DNA from: Acidobacteriota bacterium
GTDB taxonomy: Bacteria > Acidobacteriota > Terriglobia > UBA7540
Direction of reading: 5' to 3'
DNA: 64,000 bases
Assembly (NCBI GenBank): GCA_004298155.1
Contig: SCRD01000025.1
Coordinates: 130,650-194,649, forward strand
Each line of letters opens with the position of its first letter. The first letter of the stretch is position 1. Under the pieces are notes generated by a model, which searched no databases, was not told the origin of the DNA, and saw only the letters and a list, made by a program, of their open reading frames with translations. Of the stretch, positions 42,997-51,838 are shown one piece after another. Both the position numbers and the translations under genes were made by a program.

Positions 42997-44934
42997 GTGG
43001 TTTCCAGGCGGGACTTCAACGGCGGGCTGTTAGCCCTAGCGGCGGCCACTTTTCTTGGCGAGAGTCGCATTCTTTCGTCCGCCGGAGCGCGATCCGATTT
43101 TGAGCCGGTACCTCCGGACCTCCCGCTCCCATCAACCTCTACGGCAGCCGCCGGGTGGATCCATGAGGCGCGGGTCCTTCAGCCATGGGGCAAAACACAG
43201 TACCTGGCGTTTACGAACATCGGAGACCGGGCCGAAAGGCTGAAGGACCATTTCGGCTTCAACGTCCTGATGGCGATGCCCGTTCCGGCCCACAACGCTA
43301 TCACTCCGCCCGAGTATCACTTGACGGAAGAACAGTTTCGCAAGGCCATCAGCTCTTTTCGTCGCGCGGGCTATAAGCTGATGCTCTATTCCAGCATTAT
43401 GCATTGCGGCCACGCACCCCAATGGCAATTTGGCGGCGTTGAAGCTGAGCATCCCGACTGGTCAGAGATCGGCGCCGATGGCAACGCTGTCACAGAATAC
43501 GGCCACGCGTGGATCTGTCCCAATTCACCAGGGCTCGAGTACACACTGCATTACACAGCCGACCTGGTGAAAGCCTATCATCCCGACGGCATCATGCTGG
43601 ATGACAATGGGTACTACCATACGAAGGAAGGCGGCTGGTCATGTTATTGCCATTACTGCCAGGCAGGATTCCGCGAATATGTTGTCAATCGGTGTGGTGA
43701 GCGTTGGCTTGAGAGCCAGCTCAGCCTGAAGCCTGACAACATTAAAATACCTACGCAGAAAGGGCCTCTCTACGCGCTCTGGCTCCGCTTCCGTAACCGG
43801 ACATGGGCGAACGCCGATGAAGTATTCCGCAAAGCCTTGCGTGAACTGGATCCCTCCATCGTGTTTTTTGCCAACACATTGTTTGATTACAATCAGGCAG
43901 AACAATCCTCCGACCTCCAGTACCATCATGAAGACGTTGTCTTTTCCGAGTCACATTATTCGGACTCCTGGTATATGTCCGAGAAGATGCTTTACGGTCA
44001 GGCCGTCGCTGCGGGCGAGCGTCCTCTGTGGAACTACGTTGCCACATTTGATGATTCCGAATACAGCCGGCTTCGTCCGCCGGAGGTAGCACTGCCGATG
44101 GTTGCGGCATCGCTGGCGCACCGTGGATTGCCTTGGATTGTTTATTACGGATTTCACCAGGTCGCCAACGGATCCACGCTTCAAGGCATGGCTGCCATGC
44201 TCTCCTGGTATGCTGCGCATCCGGAATATTTCATTGGAGAAGTCTGGACCCCGGCGCTAGCCCTGGTTTCGCCCCTTTCAAGAAACGCTCTTAACCAGCC
44301 GCTGTTCCCATCGAATGCGTCATTCCTGTTGCAGCGGGGTGTGCCGTTGGCCATGCTTTGCGAGGAGCATATATCTTCTCGAGTACTGGAGTCCGCCCGG
44401 CTGGTTACGGCAGAAACCTGCGGAGTGATGCCACGGGAGGCTGCAGGTGCCCTGGCAGCGTGGGTGAAAGCCGGCGGCAAGCTGATTGCGCAGAATGAAG
44501 TTGGGGCATACGATGAGACGCGCCGTAGAATGCCGCGTTCCTCGCTGTGGGAAAGACTGGGCTTTGAAGAGCCCCCTCAGGGGCTGGCCAAAGTGGGCCA
44601 GGGACAGGTGTTTGTGGTGAAGCCAGAAGCGATCGGACCGGTTGCGCTTGCGCACTCCGTGCCCCTGGCCTTTGATGTGCCGGTAACCGAGGTCGAAGTT
44701 ATAGCGTATCGTCAGCCGCAGCGGACCCTCTTTCATGTGCTGAGGCACAAAGTGTTCCGTGGACCGGTCCAAATTGCCACGCCCGCGGCCCTCGATTCAA
44801 CAGCCGGAACCGCCCGTTGGCACCAGCCGGGGCGGCAGGATTCTGCAAACTTGCCGTTGAAGCAGAACGGGCGCCGCCTGCAAATTACCTTGCCCGAGGT
44901 TCCACCGTACAGTGTTATTGAACTCGGTGACTGA
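42997..44934 (+). CDS. Tat-exported glycoside-hydrolase-like protein (GHL6/GH42-like)
   Basis: The 645-residue protein starts at GTG with GAGAGGAT before it and carries a Tat signal (VSRRDFNGGLLALAAATFL). The N-terminal barrel contains YKLMLYSSIMHCGHAP, HPDGIMLDDNGYYHTKEGG and a cysteine motif CYCHYCQAGFREYV, as in hypothetical glycosyl hydrolase 6 proteins. A flavodoxin-like trimerisation-type domain follows (GVPLAMLCEEHISSRVL, AWVKAGGKLIAQNEVGAYDE), then a C-terminal beta-sandwich ending in PPYSVIELGD. The layout recalls GH42 beta-galactosidases and GHL6, but catalytic residues cannot be fixed. It sits in the exported glycosidase group before the symporter. Confidence 0.7.
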   Translation: MVSRRDFNGGLLALAAATFLGESRILSSAGARSDFEPVPPDLPLPSTSTAAAGWIHEARVLQPWGKTQYLAFTNIGDRAERLKDHFGFNVLMAMPVPAHNAITPPEYHLTEEQFRKAISSFRRAGYKLMLYSSIMHCGHAPQWQFGGVEAEHPDWSEIGADGNAVTEYGHAWICPNSPGLEYTLHYTADLVKAYHPDGIMLDDNGYYHTKEGGWSCYCHYCQAGFREYVVNRCGERWLESQLSLKPDNIKIPTQKGPLYALWLRFRNRTWANADEVFRKALRELDPSIVFFANTLFDYNQAEQSSDLQYHHEDVVFSESHYSDSWYMSEKMLYGQAVAAGERPLWNYVATFDDSEYSRLRPPEVALPMVAASLAHRGLPWIVYYGFHQVANGSTLQGMAAMLSWYAAHPEYFIGEVWTPALALVSPLSRNALNQPLFPSNASFLLQRGVPLAMLCEEHISSRVLESARLVTAETCGVMPREAAGALAAWVKAGGKLIAQNEVGAYDETRRRMPRSSLWERLGFEEPPQGLAKVGQGQVFVVKPEAIGPVALAHSVPLAFDVPVTEVEVIAYRQPQRTLFHVLRHKVFRGPVQIATPAALDSTAGTARWHQPGRQDSANLPLKQNGRRLQITLPEVPPYSVIELGD

Positions 44935-45162
44935 TACCGGCGTGGATTCAACTTCGCAGGTGGGCGTTAGCGCGATCTCAAATTTTTTCTTAAGGTTTTT
45001 CGAACGGGTTTTAGAAGCTCCCCAAATGGCTGGCATGTTCCAAGTTGGGAAAGATTGCAGCAGGAAGTTGCCGGGACATTGGCGGGCAAGCGACTGATTT
45101 CGCAAAGCTGTTCACATCACAGTTGAGTTCGGACGAATACCAGTCCACAGGGCGTTGATTTC

Positions 45163-46881
45163 ATGAGCAATTTGCATCTCACCACACCCGACTACGTGGT
45201 GATCGGCGGATATTTCCTGATTGTCTTGTGGGTGGGCTTTTATTTTCGCAAGAAGCTTGTGGGCGCAAAGGACTACTTTGCTGGCGCGCATCAGGTACCC
45301 TGGTGGCTGGCCGGCATTTCGCATTACATGTCGAGCTTCAGCGCGTTTTCTTTTGTCGCCTACGCGCAGATGGGTTACACCTATGGGTGGGTAGCCATCA
45401 CGCTTTTCTGGGTGTCTGTTCCTGCGTGCATTCTGGGAGGCGCCGTGTTTGCGAAGCGATGGCGGCGAGCCCGGATCATCACGCCTGTCCAGTTCCTCGA
45501 ATCTCGTTTTAGCCCCTTTATCCGGCAACTCTTCGCCTGGGCGGGGATTCCCGTCAAGATTTTCGACGACGCGCTGAAGGTTTTTGCTACGGGGCTCTTT
45601 CTGGCGTTGAGCGTCGGAATCAGCCTGCCCGTGGCCATTGGTTTTTGTGGGGTAGTCATGGTCGCGTACACTTATCTGGGAGGATTGTGGGCGCTGGTTG
45701 TGACGGACTTCGTTCAGTTCCTGATGAAAATCCTGGCAATGCTTCTGCTGCTTCCCCTAACCTTGTGGGCGTTTGGAAGCTGGCGGTCCGTTTTCCACGG
45801 CTATCCCGAGCATTTCTTCCGGCCAAGCGGCGGGCCGTATGGATGGATTTACATCGCCGGCTTTGCCGTCCTGATCGCCATCAGTTACAACAGCACGTGG
45901 GCAATGGCACAGAAATACTACTCCGTCCCGACGGAGCGCGATGCCTCAAAAGCAGCTTATACCGCAGCCGCGCTGAATTTTCTTGGCGCACCTCTGATGA
46001 TCCTGCCGGCGGTACTCGGCCGGGTACTGCTTCCAGACCTCATCGCCCAGCACAGAACGGCCGACGCCTACGTCCTGCTGGTATTGAAGTTTCTGCCAGT
46101 GGGCATGGTGGGGATCATTGTTGCCGCGATGTTCTCTGCGACGATGGCCACTGTCAGCGCTGACTTCAACGCCATAGCAAGCGTTCTGACACAGGATGTA
46201 TATCACCGACTGATCAACCCGGCCGCCAGAGAGCGTACGCTGGTAGCCATTGGCAGGCTCAATACATTGGTTCTGGGCGTGCTTACGGTAGGCTTGAGCC
46301 TTTGGATCGCGTTCAGCCATCAGCAATCCCTCTTTCACCTGATGGTCACTGTTTTCGGGCTTTTTATCGCGCCAACTTTTCTGCCCTTGCTGGCGGGGCT
46401 GACCATCCGCAAGATCACCTGGCGGGGCGCATTCGCCGGATTCGTCGCCGGCCTGGCCACCGGTATTTTCACGCTGACGCTCAAGACATGGTACCTGCCA
46501 CACATCAACAGCTTTTCGATCGAGTGGATAGACTACACCTTTGAAGGAATTTCCATCCTTCTCAATACAGCGGTGACCATCCTGGCCATGTGGGCGGGCA
46601 GTGTCTGGCTGCCAGTGAATTCCGAGGAGCGTGCCCGGATCGATGATTTCTTCCGGAACCTCGATCGGCCGATCACCAGCGCTGATGTTCCGGAAAAACG
46701 TACGATTTCTCCCGGCCCGGCCATCGCGTGGTCCACCATCGGCGTGGCCGTTCTTTTGATCGTTGCCGGAATCTGGTCAGAACTGGCCGTTGCACGTTCG
46801 ATTGATCTGGCCGTGGGCGCCATTCTAGGGCTGGTAGGGCTTGTATTGCAGACGAAATACCGGGCGGCAAGAAGTGATTGA
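45163..46881 (+). CDS. Sodium:solute symporter (SSS family)
   Basis: The 572-residue membrane protein has about 13-15 hydrophobic helices. SSS-family landmarks include the N-terminal DYVVIGGYFLIVLWVGFYF, the AKDYFAGAHQVPWWLAG stretch, and the signature region FSATMATVSADFNAIASVLT. Members use the sodium gradient to import sugars, inositols, organic acids or amino acids. It lies between exported glycosidase-like proteins and a DUF4861 gene, upstream of the intact amidohydrolase/FAH/oxidoreductase module, so it may import the sugar or sugar acid that this module degrades. No strong ribosome binding site is seen before the ATG. Confidence 0.9.
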   Translation: MSNLHLTTPDYVVIGGYFLIVLWVGFYFRKKLVGAKDYFAGAHQVPWWLAGISHYMSSFSAFSFVAYAQMGYTYGWVAITLFWVSVPACILGGAVFAKRWRRARIITPVQFLESRFSPFIRQLFAWAGIPVKIFDDALKVFATGLFLALSVGISLPVAIGFCGVVMVAYTYLGGLWALVVTDFVQFLMKILAMLLLLPLTLWAFGSWRSVFHGYPEHFFRPSGGPYGWIYIAGFAVLIAISYNSTWAMAQKYYSVPTERDASKAAYTAAALNFLGAPLMILPAVLGRVLLPDLIAQHRTADAYVLLVLKFLPVGMVGIIVAAMFSATMATVSADFNAIASVLTQDVYHRLINPAARERTLVAIGRLNTLVLGVLTVGLSLWIAFSHQQSLFHLMVTVFGLFIAPTFLPLLAGLTIRKITWRGAFAGFVAGLATGIFTLTLKTWYLPHINSFSIEWIDYTFEGISILLNTAVTILAMWAGSVWLPVNSEERARIDDFFRNLDRPITSADVPEKRTISPGPAIAWSTIGVAVLLIVAGIWSELAVARSIDLAVGAILGLVGLVLQTKYRAARSD

Positions 46882-46980
46882 AAGATGGCCCTTCACGCGG
46901 TTTGGGACCGAGGGAAGTGGCCAGTTGGCCGCAAGGAATGGTGCAAGCTCTGTCCCTTGATTGGCAGGAAGGAGAATTGG

Positions 46981-48264
46981 ATGCTGAGAAAGATGTCGAT
47001 TTGGTTTGCGCTGGCGTTGGCGGTGGCGCAGGCCGCGCTATACGGTGCGCCACCAGCGGAAGACTGGGTTTTACCGAATTTTGCCCAACGGCTTGATTTG
47101 ACGATCACCAATCCCGGCAGTACTCCGGTGGACACTCTGGTGACTCTTCCCGTTGCCGGCCTGCAGAAGGTTGCCTTGGGCTTTCCGGGCAGCCTTGCCA
47201 TTGCGGTCGTGAAGGACGAGCCTGGAAGTGAATATCCGGTGATGGTGGTTCCCTCGCAGGCTGACGACCTTGACGGCGACGGCATGGCGGATGAGTTCGA
47301 GTTTCCGATTGCACTGAAGCCGCATGAATCCCGGCAAGTAGAGATTTATTTTTCGATGACGCTGCGCGGACAGATTGTTTATCCGCGTGCCGTTCATGCT
47401 GCGCACAACTACGGATACAACCGCCAGACAGCAGCATTGGAATCAGAGATCATCGGTTACCGTACTTACGGCGGCTTTTTCCTGGATATTGAAGGCCGTG
47501 TCGCTGGCCACATGGGGCTTTACAATGACCTGAACGGGTATCTGGCGGCACATAGGAATTTTGCCGTGGGCGGGGATATCTTTCACATCGGCGATACACT
47601 TGGACTAGGCGGTATTTTCCTTAAACGGGATGGCACAATTTACCGTCCGTCGATGAATATGCCCGACTACGCGAACAAGCCTTCGGCTGAGAATGTTCCG
47701 CATTACCGGGTGGTGGCGGATGGGCCGCTCCGAGCCATCATTGAGGCGACTCTCGACCATTGGAAGGTTGGCGAGGATGAGGTTGCCGTTCGGGCGAGGT
47801 ACAGCATCGATTCGGGGGACGCATTTGTGCGTTGCAGGGTCCGAATCACTCCAGTTAGAATGCGCCAGGAAGACGTTTATCAAGTGGGTGCGGGCGTACG
47901 CGAGCTACCACAGGAAGAGACAGCCAAAGAATCCGGGTTGCTCCTGTTGAGTGGCAGCCAGCAGCAGCAAACCGGCCGGCTGGGATTGGCGCTATATTTC
48001 AATCCTGAGACGGCATTCGCCTCTACGCCGATTACCACGCCGGAGGGGAAGAATGAGGTCGCCGTCTTCAAGAAAACGCTGAGCTGCGGCGCATCGTTTG
48101 AAGAAGAATATGCCGTTGCCGGGGCGTGGGAGAAAAGCGGCATCACAGACTTGCTCCATTATCTTACGAGCCTGCAATCCCGCGTGAACGTCCGGGTTGT
48201 GGTCAGCGATGGGCGGCTGGAGCAAACGCCGCAACCGCAACGGATAGAAGGGGAAGCTTACTGA
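46981..48264 (+). CDS. Exported DUF4861-like protein
   Basis: The 427-residue protein has a signal peptide (MSIWFALALAVAQAALYG). It has features of DUF4861: an acidic calcium-type loop DLDGDGMADEFEF and the stretch YRTYGGFFLDIEGRVAGHMG, then GGDIFHIGDTLGLGGIFL and RAIIEATLDHWKVG. DUF4861 proteins occur with polysaccharide-degrading genes, but their reaction is not established here. The start ATG at 46981 has AAGGAGA seven bases before it and directly precedes the signal, which rules out the longer frame. It follows the symporter gene by 99 bases and precedes the amidohydrolase module by 37. Confidence 0.65.
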   Translation: MLRKMSIWFALALAVAQAALYGAPPAEDWVLPNFAQRLDLTITNPGSTPVDTLVTLPVAGLQKVALGFPGSLAIAVVKDEPGSEYPVMVVPSQADDLDGDGMADEFEFPIALKPHESRQVEIYFSMTLRGQIVYPRAVHAAHNYGYNRQTAALESEIIGYRTYGGFFLDIEGRVAGHMGLYNDLNGYLAAHRNFAVGGDIFHIGDTLGLGGIFLKRDGTIYRPSMNMPDYANKPSAENVPHYRVVADGPLRAIIEATLDHWKVGEDEVAVRARYSIDSGDAFVRCRVRITPVRMRQEDVYQVGAGVRELPQEETAKESGLLLLSGSQQQQTGRLGLALYFNPETAFASTPITTPEGKNEVAVFKKTLSCGASFEEEYAVAGAWEKSGITDLLHYLTSLQSRVNVRVVVSDGRLEQTPQPQRIEGEAY

Positions 48265-48301
48265 GCATCTACCGCCTGTGAAGCTTTCGGCATGAACCAT
48301 C

Positions 48302-49039
48302 ATGATCATTGATGCGCACGTCCATATCGGAAAGTCCGCTCGGCTCCAGATCAGCGTCAATGGCGAGTTCCTGGTCAGCGTGGCGGACGAAATGGGATTT
48401 GACAAAATCTGCTGTACAGACCTGACTGCGCTTTTCTACGACATGCATGAGGGCAATCAGAGGCTCTATGAGGAAATGTGCCGCTTCCCTGATCGTATTG
48501 TCGGGTATGCCAGCCTCCATTCCACGCGCTATGGACCTGAAGCCCTCGATAACCTGAAGCGCTGCCACGAAGTCTACGGCATGAAGGGGCTCAAAATATA
48601 CTCCACGCCGGAGGCGAGCATCGCCGAGCCCTGGACAATTCCCATTCTTGAAAAGTGCGTTGACTTTGACTGGCCTGTGCTGGCGCACACTACCCCGGCG
48701 GAATGTGAGTACTTGGTGACGCGCGTGCCGGAGTGCAAATTTATGATGGCGCACGCGGGCGGCCAGCCGTTTGCCTTCGGCGACTGGAACCGAGCGATCA
48801 TGATGGCCCAACGCTTTGAAAACCTCTATCTTGAAACGGCCAGCTCCACCCTTGACTCAGGTTTCGTGGAACATGCCGTTGCCGCGCTGGGACCGCAGAA
48901 GATTATTTTTGGGACCGATACGCCGCTCCTCGATCCGTTCGCGCAATTGACCAAAATCACTGAAACGCGAATCACGAAAGAAGAGCGGGCACTGATTATG
49001 GGCGGAAACATCCGGCGGCTCATGAGGATTGCGGCATGA
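48302..49039 (+). CDS. Amidohydrolase-family metal-dependent hydrolase (module 2)
   Basis: The 245-residue protein is an amidohydrolase_2 TIM barrel with all expected ligands: H6 and H8 in IIDAHVHIG, a His in WPVLAHTTP, a His in FMMAHAGGQP, and an Asp in IIFGTDTPLLD. This set supports a mononuclear metal centre as in lactonases and decarboxylases of the family. It shares PDRIVGYASL with the module 1 enzyme. The stop overlaps the start of the pseudoenzyme gene downstream (ATGA). It leads a tight set with FAH-family, Gfo/Idh/MocA and DegT-type genes. Sugar-lactone hydrolysis is a reasonable but unproven guess. Confidence 0.87.
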   Translation: MIIDAHVHIGKSARLQISVNGEFLVSVADEMGFDKICCTDLTALFYDMHEGNQRLYEEMCRFPDRIVGYASLHSTRYGPEALDNLKRCHEVYGMKGLKIYSTPEASIAEPWTIPILEKCVDFDWPVLAHTTPAECEYLVTRVPECKFMMAHAGGQPFAFGDWNRAIMMAQRFENLYLETASSTLDSGFVEHAVAALGPQKIIFGTDTPLLDPFAQLTKITETRITKEERALIMGGNIRRLMRIAA

Positions 49040-49812
49040 TCGTGGACATCTGCGCATATTTCGGCAAGTGGCCCTACTGGCCGGTTGATACCTGCACTCC
49101 GTCGGCGGTCGTGGAAGAACTGGACCGTTGCGGGATCGACCGGGCGGCCGTCGTTTCGACGCGCGGTTTGTTTGTCGGATGGGATGAAGGCAACCAGGAA
49201 ACCGAGCAGGCCATTTGCAGATCCCCTCAACGGCTGCTGGGTTTTGCGTGTCTTGGTCCCCTGGAACTGAGCCATACCCTCCACGGCCACGAAATTGATT
49301 TTGACAATCTCCAGGCGCGTGGCTTCCGTGGAGTGCGGCTCTATCCTCAGCACCATACGTACCACCCTCTTTATGAGCCCTTTGTTGGGCATGTCCTGGA
49401 AGACGCTGCGGCACGCCAATGGCCGGTTCTGCTCCCGCTGCGTGTGATTATGAACTGGGGCCTGCCACAGCTCAGCCTGGATTGGATTGTAGCGCTTGTG
49501 GAGCGCCACCCACGCGTGCCGTGGATTTTGAGCGGCATCAATTATTTCCATGAACTTCAGGCGGCCGCTTCGCTGATGCAGCGGTTTTCCTCAGTGCATC
49601 TCGAAACCTCGAGCGTCCAGGGATTTAACGCTATTACAAAGCTGGTGGATCAATGCGGCGCCGGTAACCTGCTTTTAGGCACGGGGCTTCCGCTCCAGAA
49701 TGGTGCCGCCAACCTTCAGAAAGTTCTACGGGCAAAGATTTCTGATGCCGCTCGTGAACAGATTCTGGAGACTAACGCCTGCCGCATATTGCGCATCGAA
49801 GGCGGCCAGTAG
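49036..49812 (+). CDS. Amidohydrolase-family pseudoenzyme lacking metal ligands (module 2)
   Basis: The 258-residue protein keeps the amidohydrolase_2 fold pattern but not its chemistry. The HxH position reads VDICAYFG, the strand-5 and strand-6 histidines read VLLPLRVIM and WILSGINY, and the Asp position reads LLGTGLPLQ. The product of 32282-33064 shows the same losses and shares GVRLYP/AVRLTP and GTxLPL blocks, so the two are orthologous subunits. Its start overlaps the active partner's stop (ATGA). A two-subunit complex with one silent subunit is likely. The downstream FAH-family gene begins 17 bases later. Confidence 0.78.
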   Translation: MIVDICAYFGKWPYWPVDTCTPSAVVEELDRCGIDRAAVVSTRGLFVGWDEGNQETEQAICRSPQRLLGFACLGPLELSHTLHGHEIDFDNLQARGFRGVRLYPQHHTYHPLYEPFVGHVLEDAAARQWPVLLPLRVIMNWGLPQLSLDWIVALVERHPRVPWILSGINYFHELQAAASLMQRFSSVHLETSSVQGFNAITKLVDQCGAGNLLLGTGLPLQNGAANLQKVLRAKISDAAREQILETNACRILRIEGGQ

Positions 49813-49829
49813 AATCCGGAGGAGGTCGA

Positions 49830-50780
49830 TTGCGTTTTCTGCGTTTCTTTACAGGTGAAGGAGAGGTGCACCTTGGGCTCAAATACGAAGGGCGGGTCAT
49901 GGACGTTACGCTGGCGGCGAGGCGTCTGTTAGCCAGAGACATCGAAAGCTTTACAGCATTCATGGCAGACAAGGGCGGGGGCCTGGAGCAGCTGTCGGCA
50001 ATAGTTGCCTACGTTACAGGTGATGAAGCGCTCCAAGAGGAGGTCTTGATTCCGCCCGACGGTCTGCGACTGGACGCGCCACTGCGTGACGTTCGAAAGC
50101 TTCTGGCACTCGCTGGAAATTATCGCCAGCACATCGTTGAAAGCGGATTCAAAGATGTTGACGAGACGTCGCGGATCACGCCGCAGGTTTTTATGAAACC
50201 GCCATCCACCTGCATCGCAGCGCCCGGGAAACCCGTCCAAATCCGCCAGGCGAACAGTTTTGTCGATTGGGAAATTGAGCTGGCTGTGGTCGTCGGACAG
50301 CAAGGAAGGGACATCCCTCGCGAAAACGCCATGGAGTTTGTTTTCGGCTACACCATCTTGAATGACATCAGCGAGCGGAACTTCAATAGCCGGAAGTCCG
50401 ACCGAAAAGTCCGGGAATTCGATCCGTTTTTTGACTGGCTGATGGGGAAATGGTTTGACGGTTTCTGCCCGCTCGGTCCGGAGGTGCTTACGGCTGATGA
50501 AATCCCAAACCCAAACGAGCTCGCCATTCGGCTCTGGGTGAACGGCCAGCTGATGCAGGACGCGAACACCTCTCAGATGATTTTCGGCATCCCTGAAACC
50601 ATCAGTTACATTTCTCAGGTCCTGACGCTCGAGCCCGGCGACATCATTGCAATGGGCACGCCCGCGGGGGTTGGCAAAGGCCGCGGAATCAGCCTGGCGC
50701 CCGGCGACGTCATGCGGGGAGAAATCGAAGGGATCGGCGTGCTTGAAACGCCCGTGGTGCTTGCCAACAGCCCGGCATGA
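49830..50780 (+). CDS. Fumarylacetoacetate hydrolase-family enzyme
   Basis: The 316-residue protein has an N-terminal FAH_N-like domain and the FAH core. In the core lie LALAGNYRQHIVES with H101, the metal-binding DWEIE with E148 and E150, GYTILNDISER with D179, and GTPAGVGKGRG near the end. Family members act on 2-keto-3-deoxy or diketo acids; one branch cleaves 2,4-diketo-3-deoxy sugar acids to pyruvate and a hydroxyacid. The start is TTG, supported by GGAGG four bases before it and by the normal N-terminus MRFLRFF. Its stop overlaps the start of the oxidoreductase gene. The corresponding gene in module 1 is decayed (34059-34283). Confidence 0.88.
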   Translation: MRFLRFFTGEGEVHLGLKYEGRVMDVTLAARRLLARDIESFTAFMADKGGGLEQLSAIVAYVTGDEALQEEVLIPPDGLRLDAPLRDVRKLLALAGNYRQHIVESGFKDVDETSRITPQVFMKPPSTCIAAPGKPVQIRQANSFVDWEIELAVVVGQQGRDIPRENAMEFVFGYTILNDISERNFNSRKSDRKVREFDPFFDWLMGKWFDGFCPLGPEVLTADEIPNPNELAIRLWVNGQLMQDANTSQMIFGIPETISYISQVLTLEPGDIIAMGTPAGVGKGRGISLAPGDVMRGEIEGIGVLETPVVLANSPA

Positions 50781-51838
50781 ATAAAAAGGAAATGGTGATG
50801 GATAAGGTCAGGATTGGAATCATCGGCTCGGGGTTTATGGGCAGGACGAATGCGGAAACGGTGACCCGATATCTTGAAGGCGCCGAGCTTGTGGCGGTTG
50901 CAGGCGGGACTCGTGCGCCGCAGCTGGCCGGCGAATACCACGTGGCACATGAAGCCACGGTGCCACAGTTGCTGGAACGCCCGGACATCGACGCGGTTCT
51001 GATCAGTACACCGCATTCTGAACATGCATGGCAGACCATCCATGCTGCGGAACACGGGAAGCACATTCTGCTGGATAAACCTATGGCCACGACGATCGAG
51101 GACTGCGACCGGATTCTGGACGCCGTTCACAAGGCCGGCGTGAATCTGATGATCATGTTCGGCCAGCGTTTCCGGATCTGTAACCGCGAGGCCCGTCGGC
51201 TAATCCAGGAAGGCGCCATCGGCCGTGTCACCATGATTCAGGAACACATCCTCAATTGCGGCGGTCTTGCCTCACTCCCATCCTGGCAGAGCTTGCCGGA
51301 AAACTCTGGTACATTGCTTGCCCATGCCGTTCACAACATTGACCGTATCCGCTGGTTCAGTGGCCAGGAGGTCTCAAGCGTAGCGGCGCAAGTGCAGAAG
51401 GACGCCGCAAGCGGGAATGAGGTCTCAACGATGGCGGTCTTCGGCCTGAGCGGCGGAAGCATGGCGATGCTCTGGGAATCGTGGGCTATTCCCCAACCTG
51501 GATTTCCGCGCACGGCCTCGGCATCCAGGGTGGTGGGTGAGACCGGTATCCTGGACGTAGACGCGTACGGCGAGCTTCGCCTGGGACGTGATGGGAAATG
51601 GTCTGTCATCGCGCGGCAGGACGCAATCGATTGGAAAGGTAAAGGAATGCTGGATCCCGTCCGCCTGGAGGCGTACCGTTTGCAGCACCAGGAATTTATA
51701 GACAGCATCCGCAACGGACGCGCACCGACTGTTACCGGCCAGGACGGGCGCGCTTCGGTGGAAGCGGCGCTGGCTGCTTACCGTTCCGCGACAGAAGGCG
51801 TGACCGTCTGGTTACCCATGGGAGGAAAAAGCAAGTGA
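50777..51838 (+). CDS. Gfo/Idh/MocA-family oxidoreductase (module 2)
   Basis: The 353-residue protein has a Rossmann fold (RIGIIGSGFMGRTNA) and the family signature DKP (ILLDKPMAT). The second domain includes HAVHNIDRIRWF, where His and Asp sit as in the catalytic strand of this family. It probably oxidises a sugar or inositol with NAD(P). The first ATG (50777) overlaps the FAH-family stop as ATGA and was chosen; a later ATG at 50798 with AAGGAA before it is possible. The DegT-type gene starts in its stop codon (GTGA). It is a counterpart of the product of 34337-35392, but the two are not close paralogues. Confidence 0.88.
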   Translation: MNKKEMVMDKVRIGIIGSGFMGRTNAETVTRYLEGAELVAVAGGTRAPQLAGEYHVAHEATVPQLLERPDIDAVLISTPHSEHAWQTIHAAEHGKHILLDKPMATTIEDCDRILDAVHKAGVNLMIMFGQRFRICNREARRLIQEGAIGRVTMIQEHILNCGGLASLPSWQSLPENSGTLLAHAVHNIDRIRWFSGQEVSSVAAQVQKDAASGNEVSTMAVFGLSGGSMAMLWESWAIPQPGFPRTASASRVVGETGILDVDAYGELRLGRDGKWSVIARQDAIDWKGKGMLDPVRLEAYRLQHQEFIDSIRNGRAPTVTGQDGRASVEAALAAYRSATEGVTVWLPMGGKSK

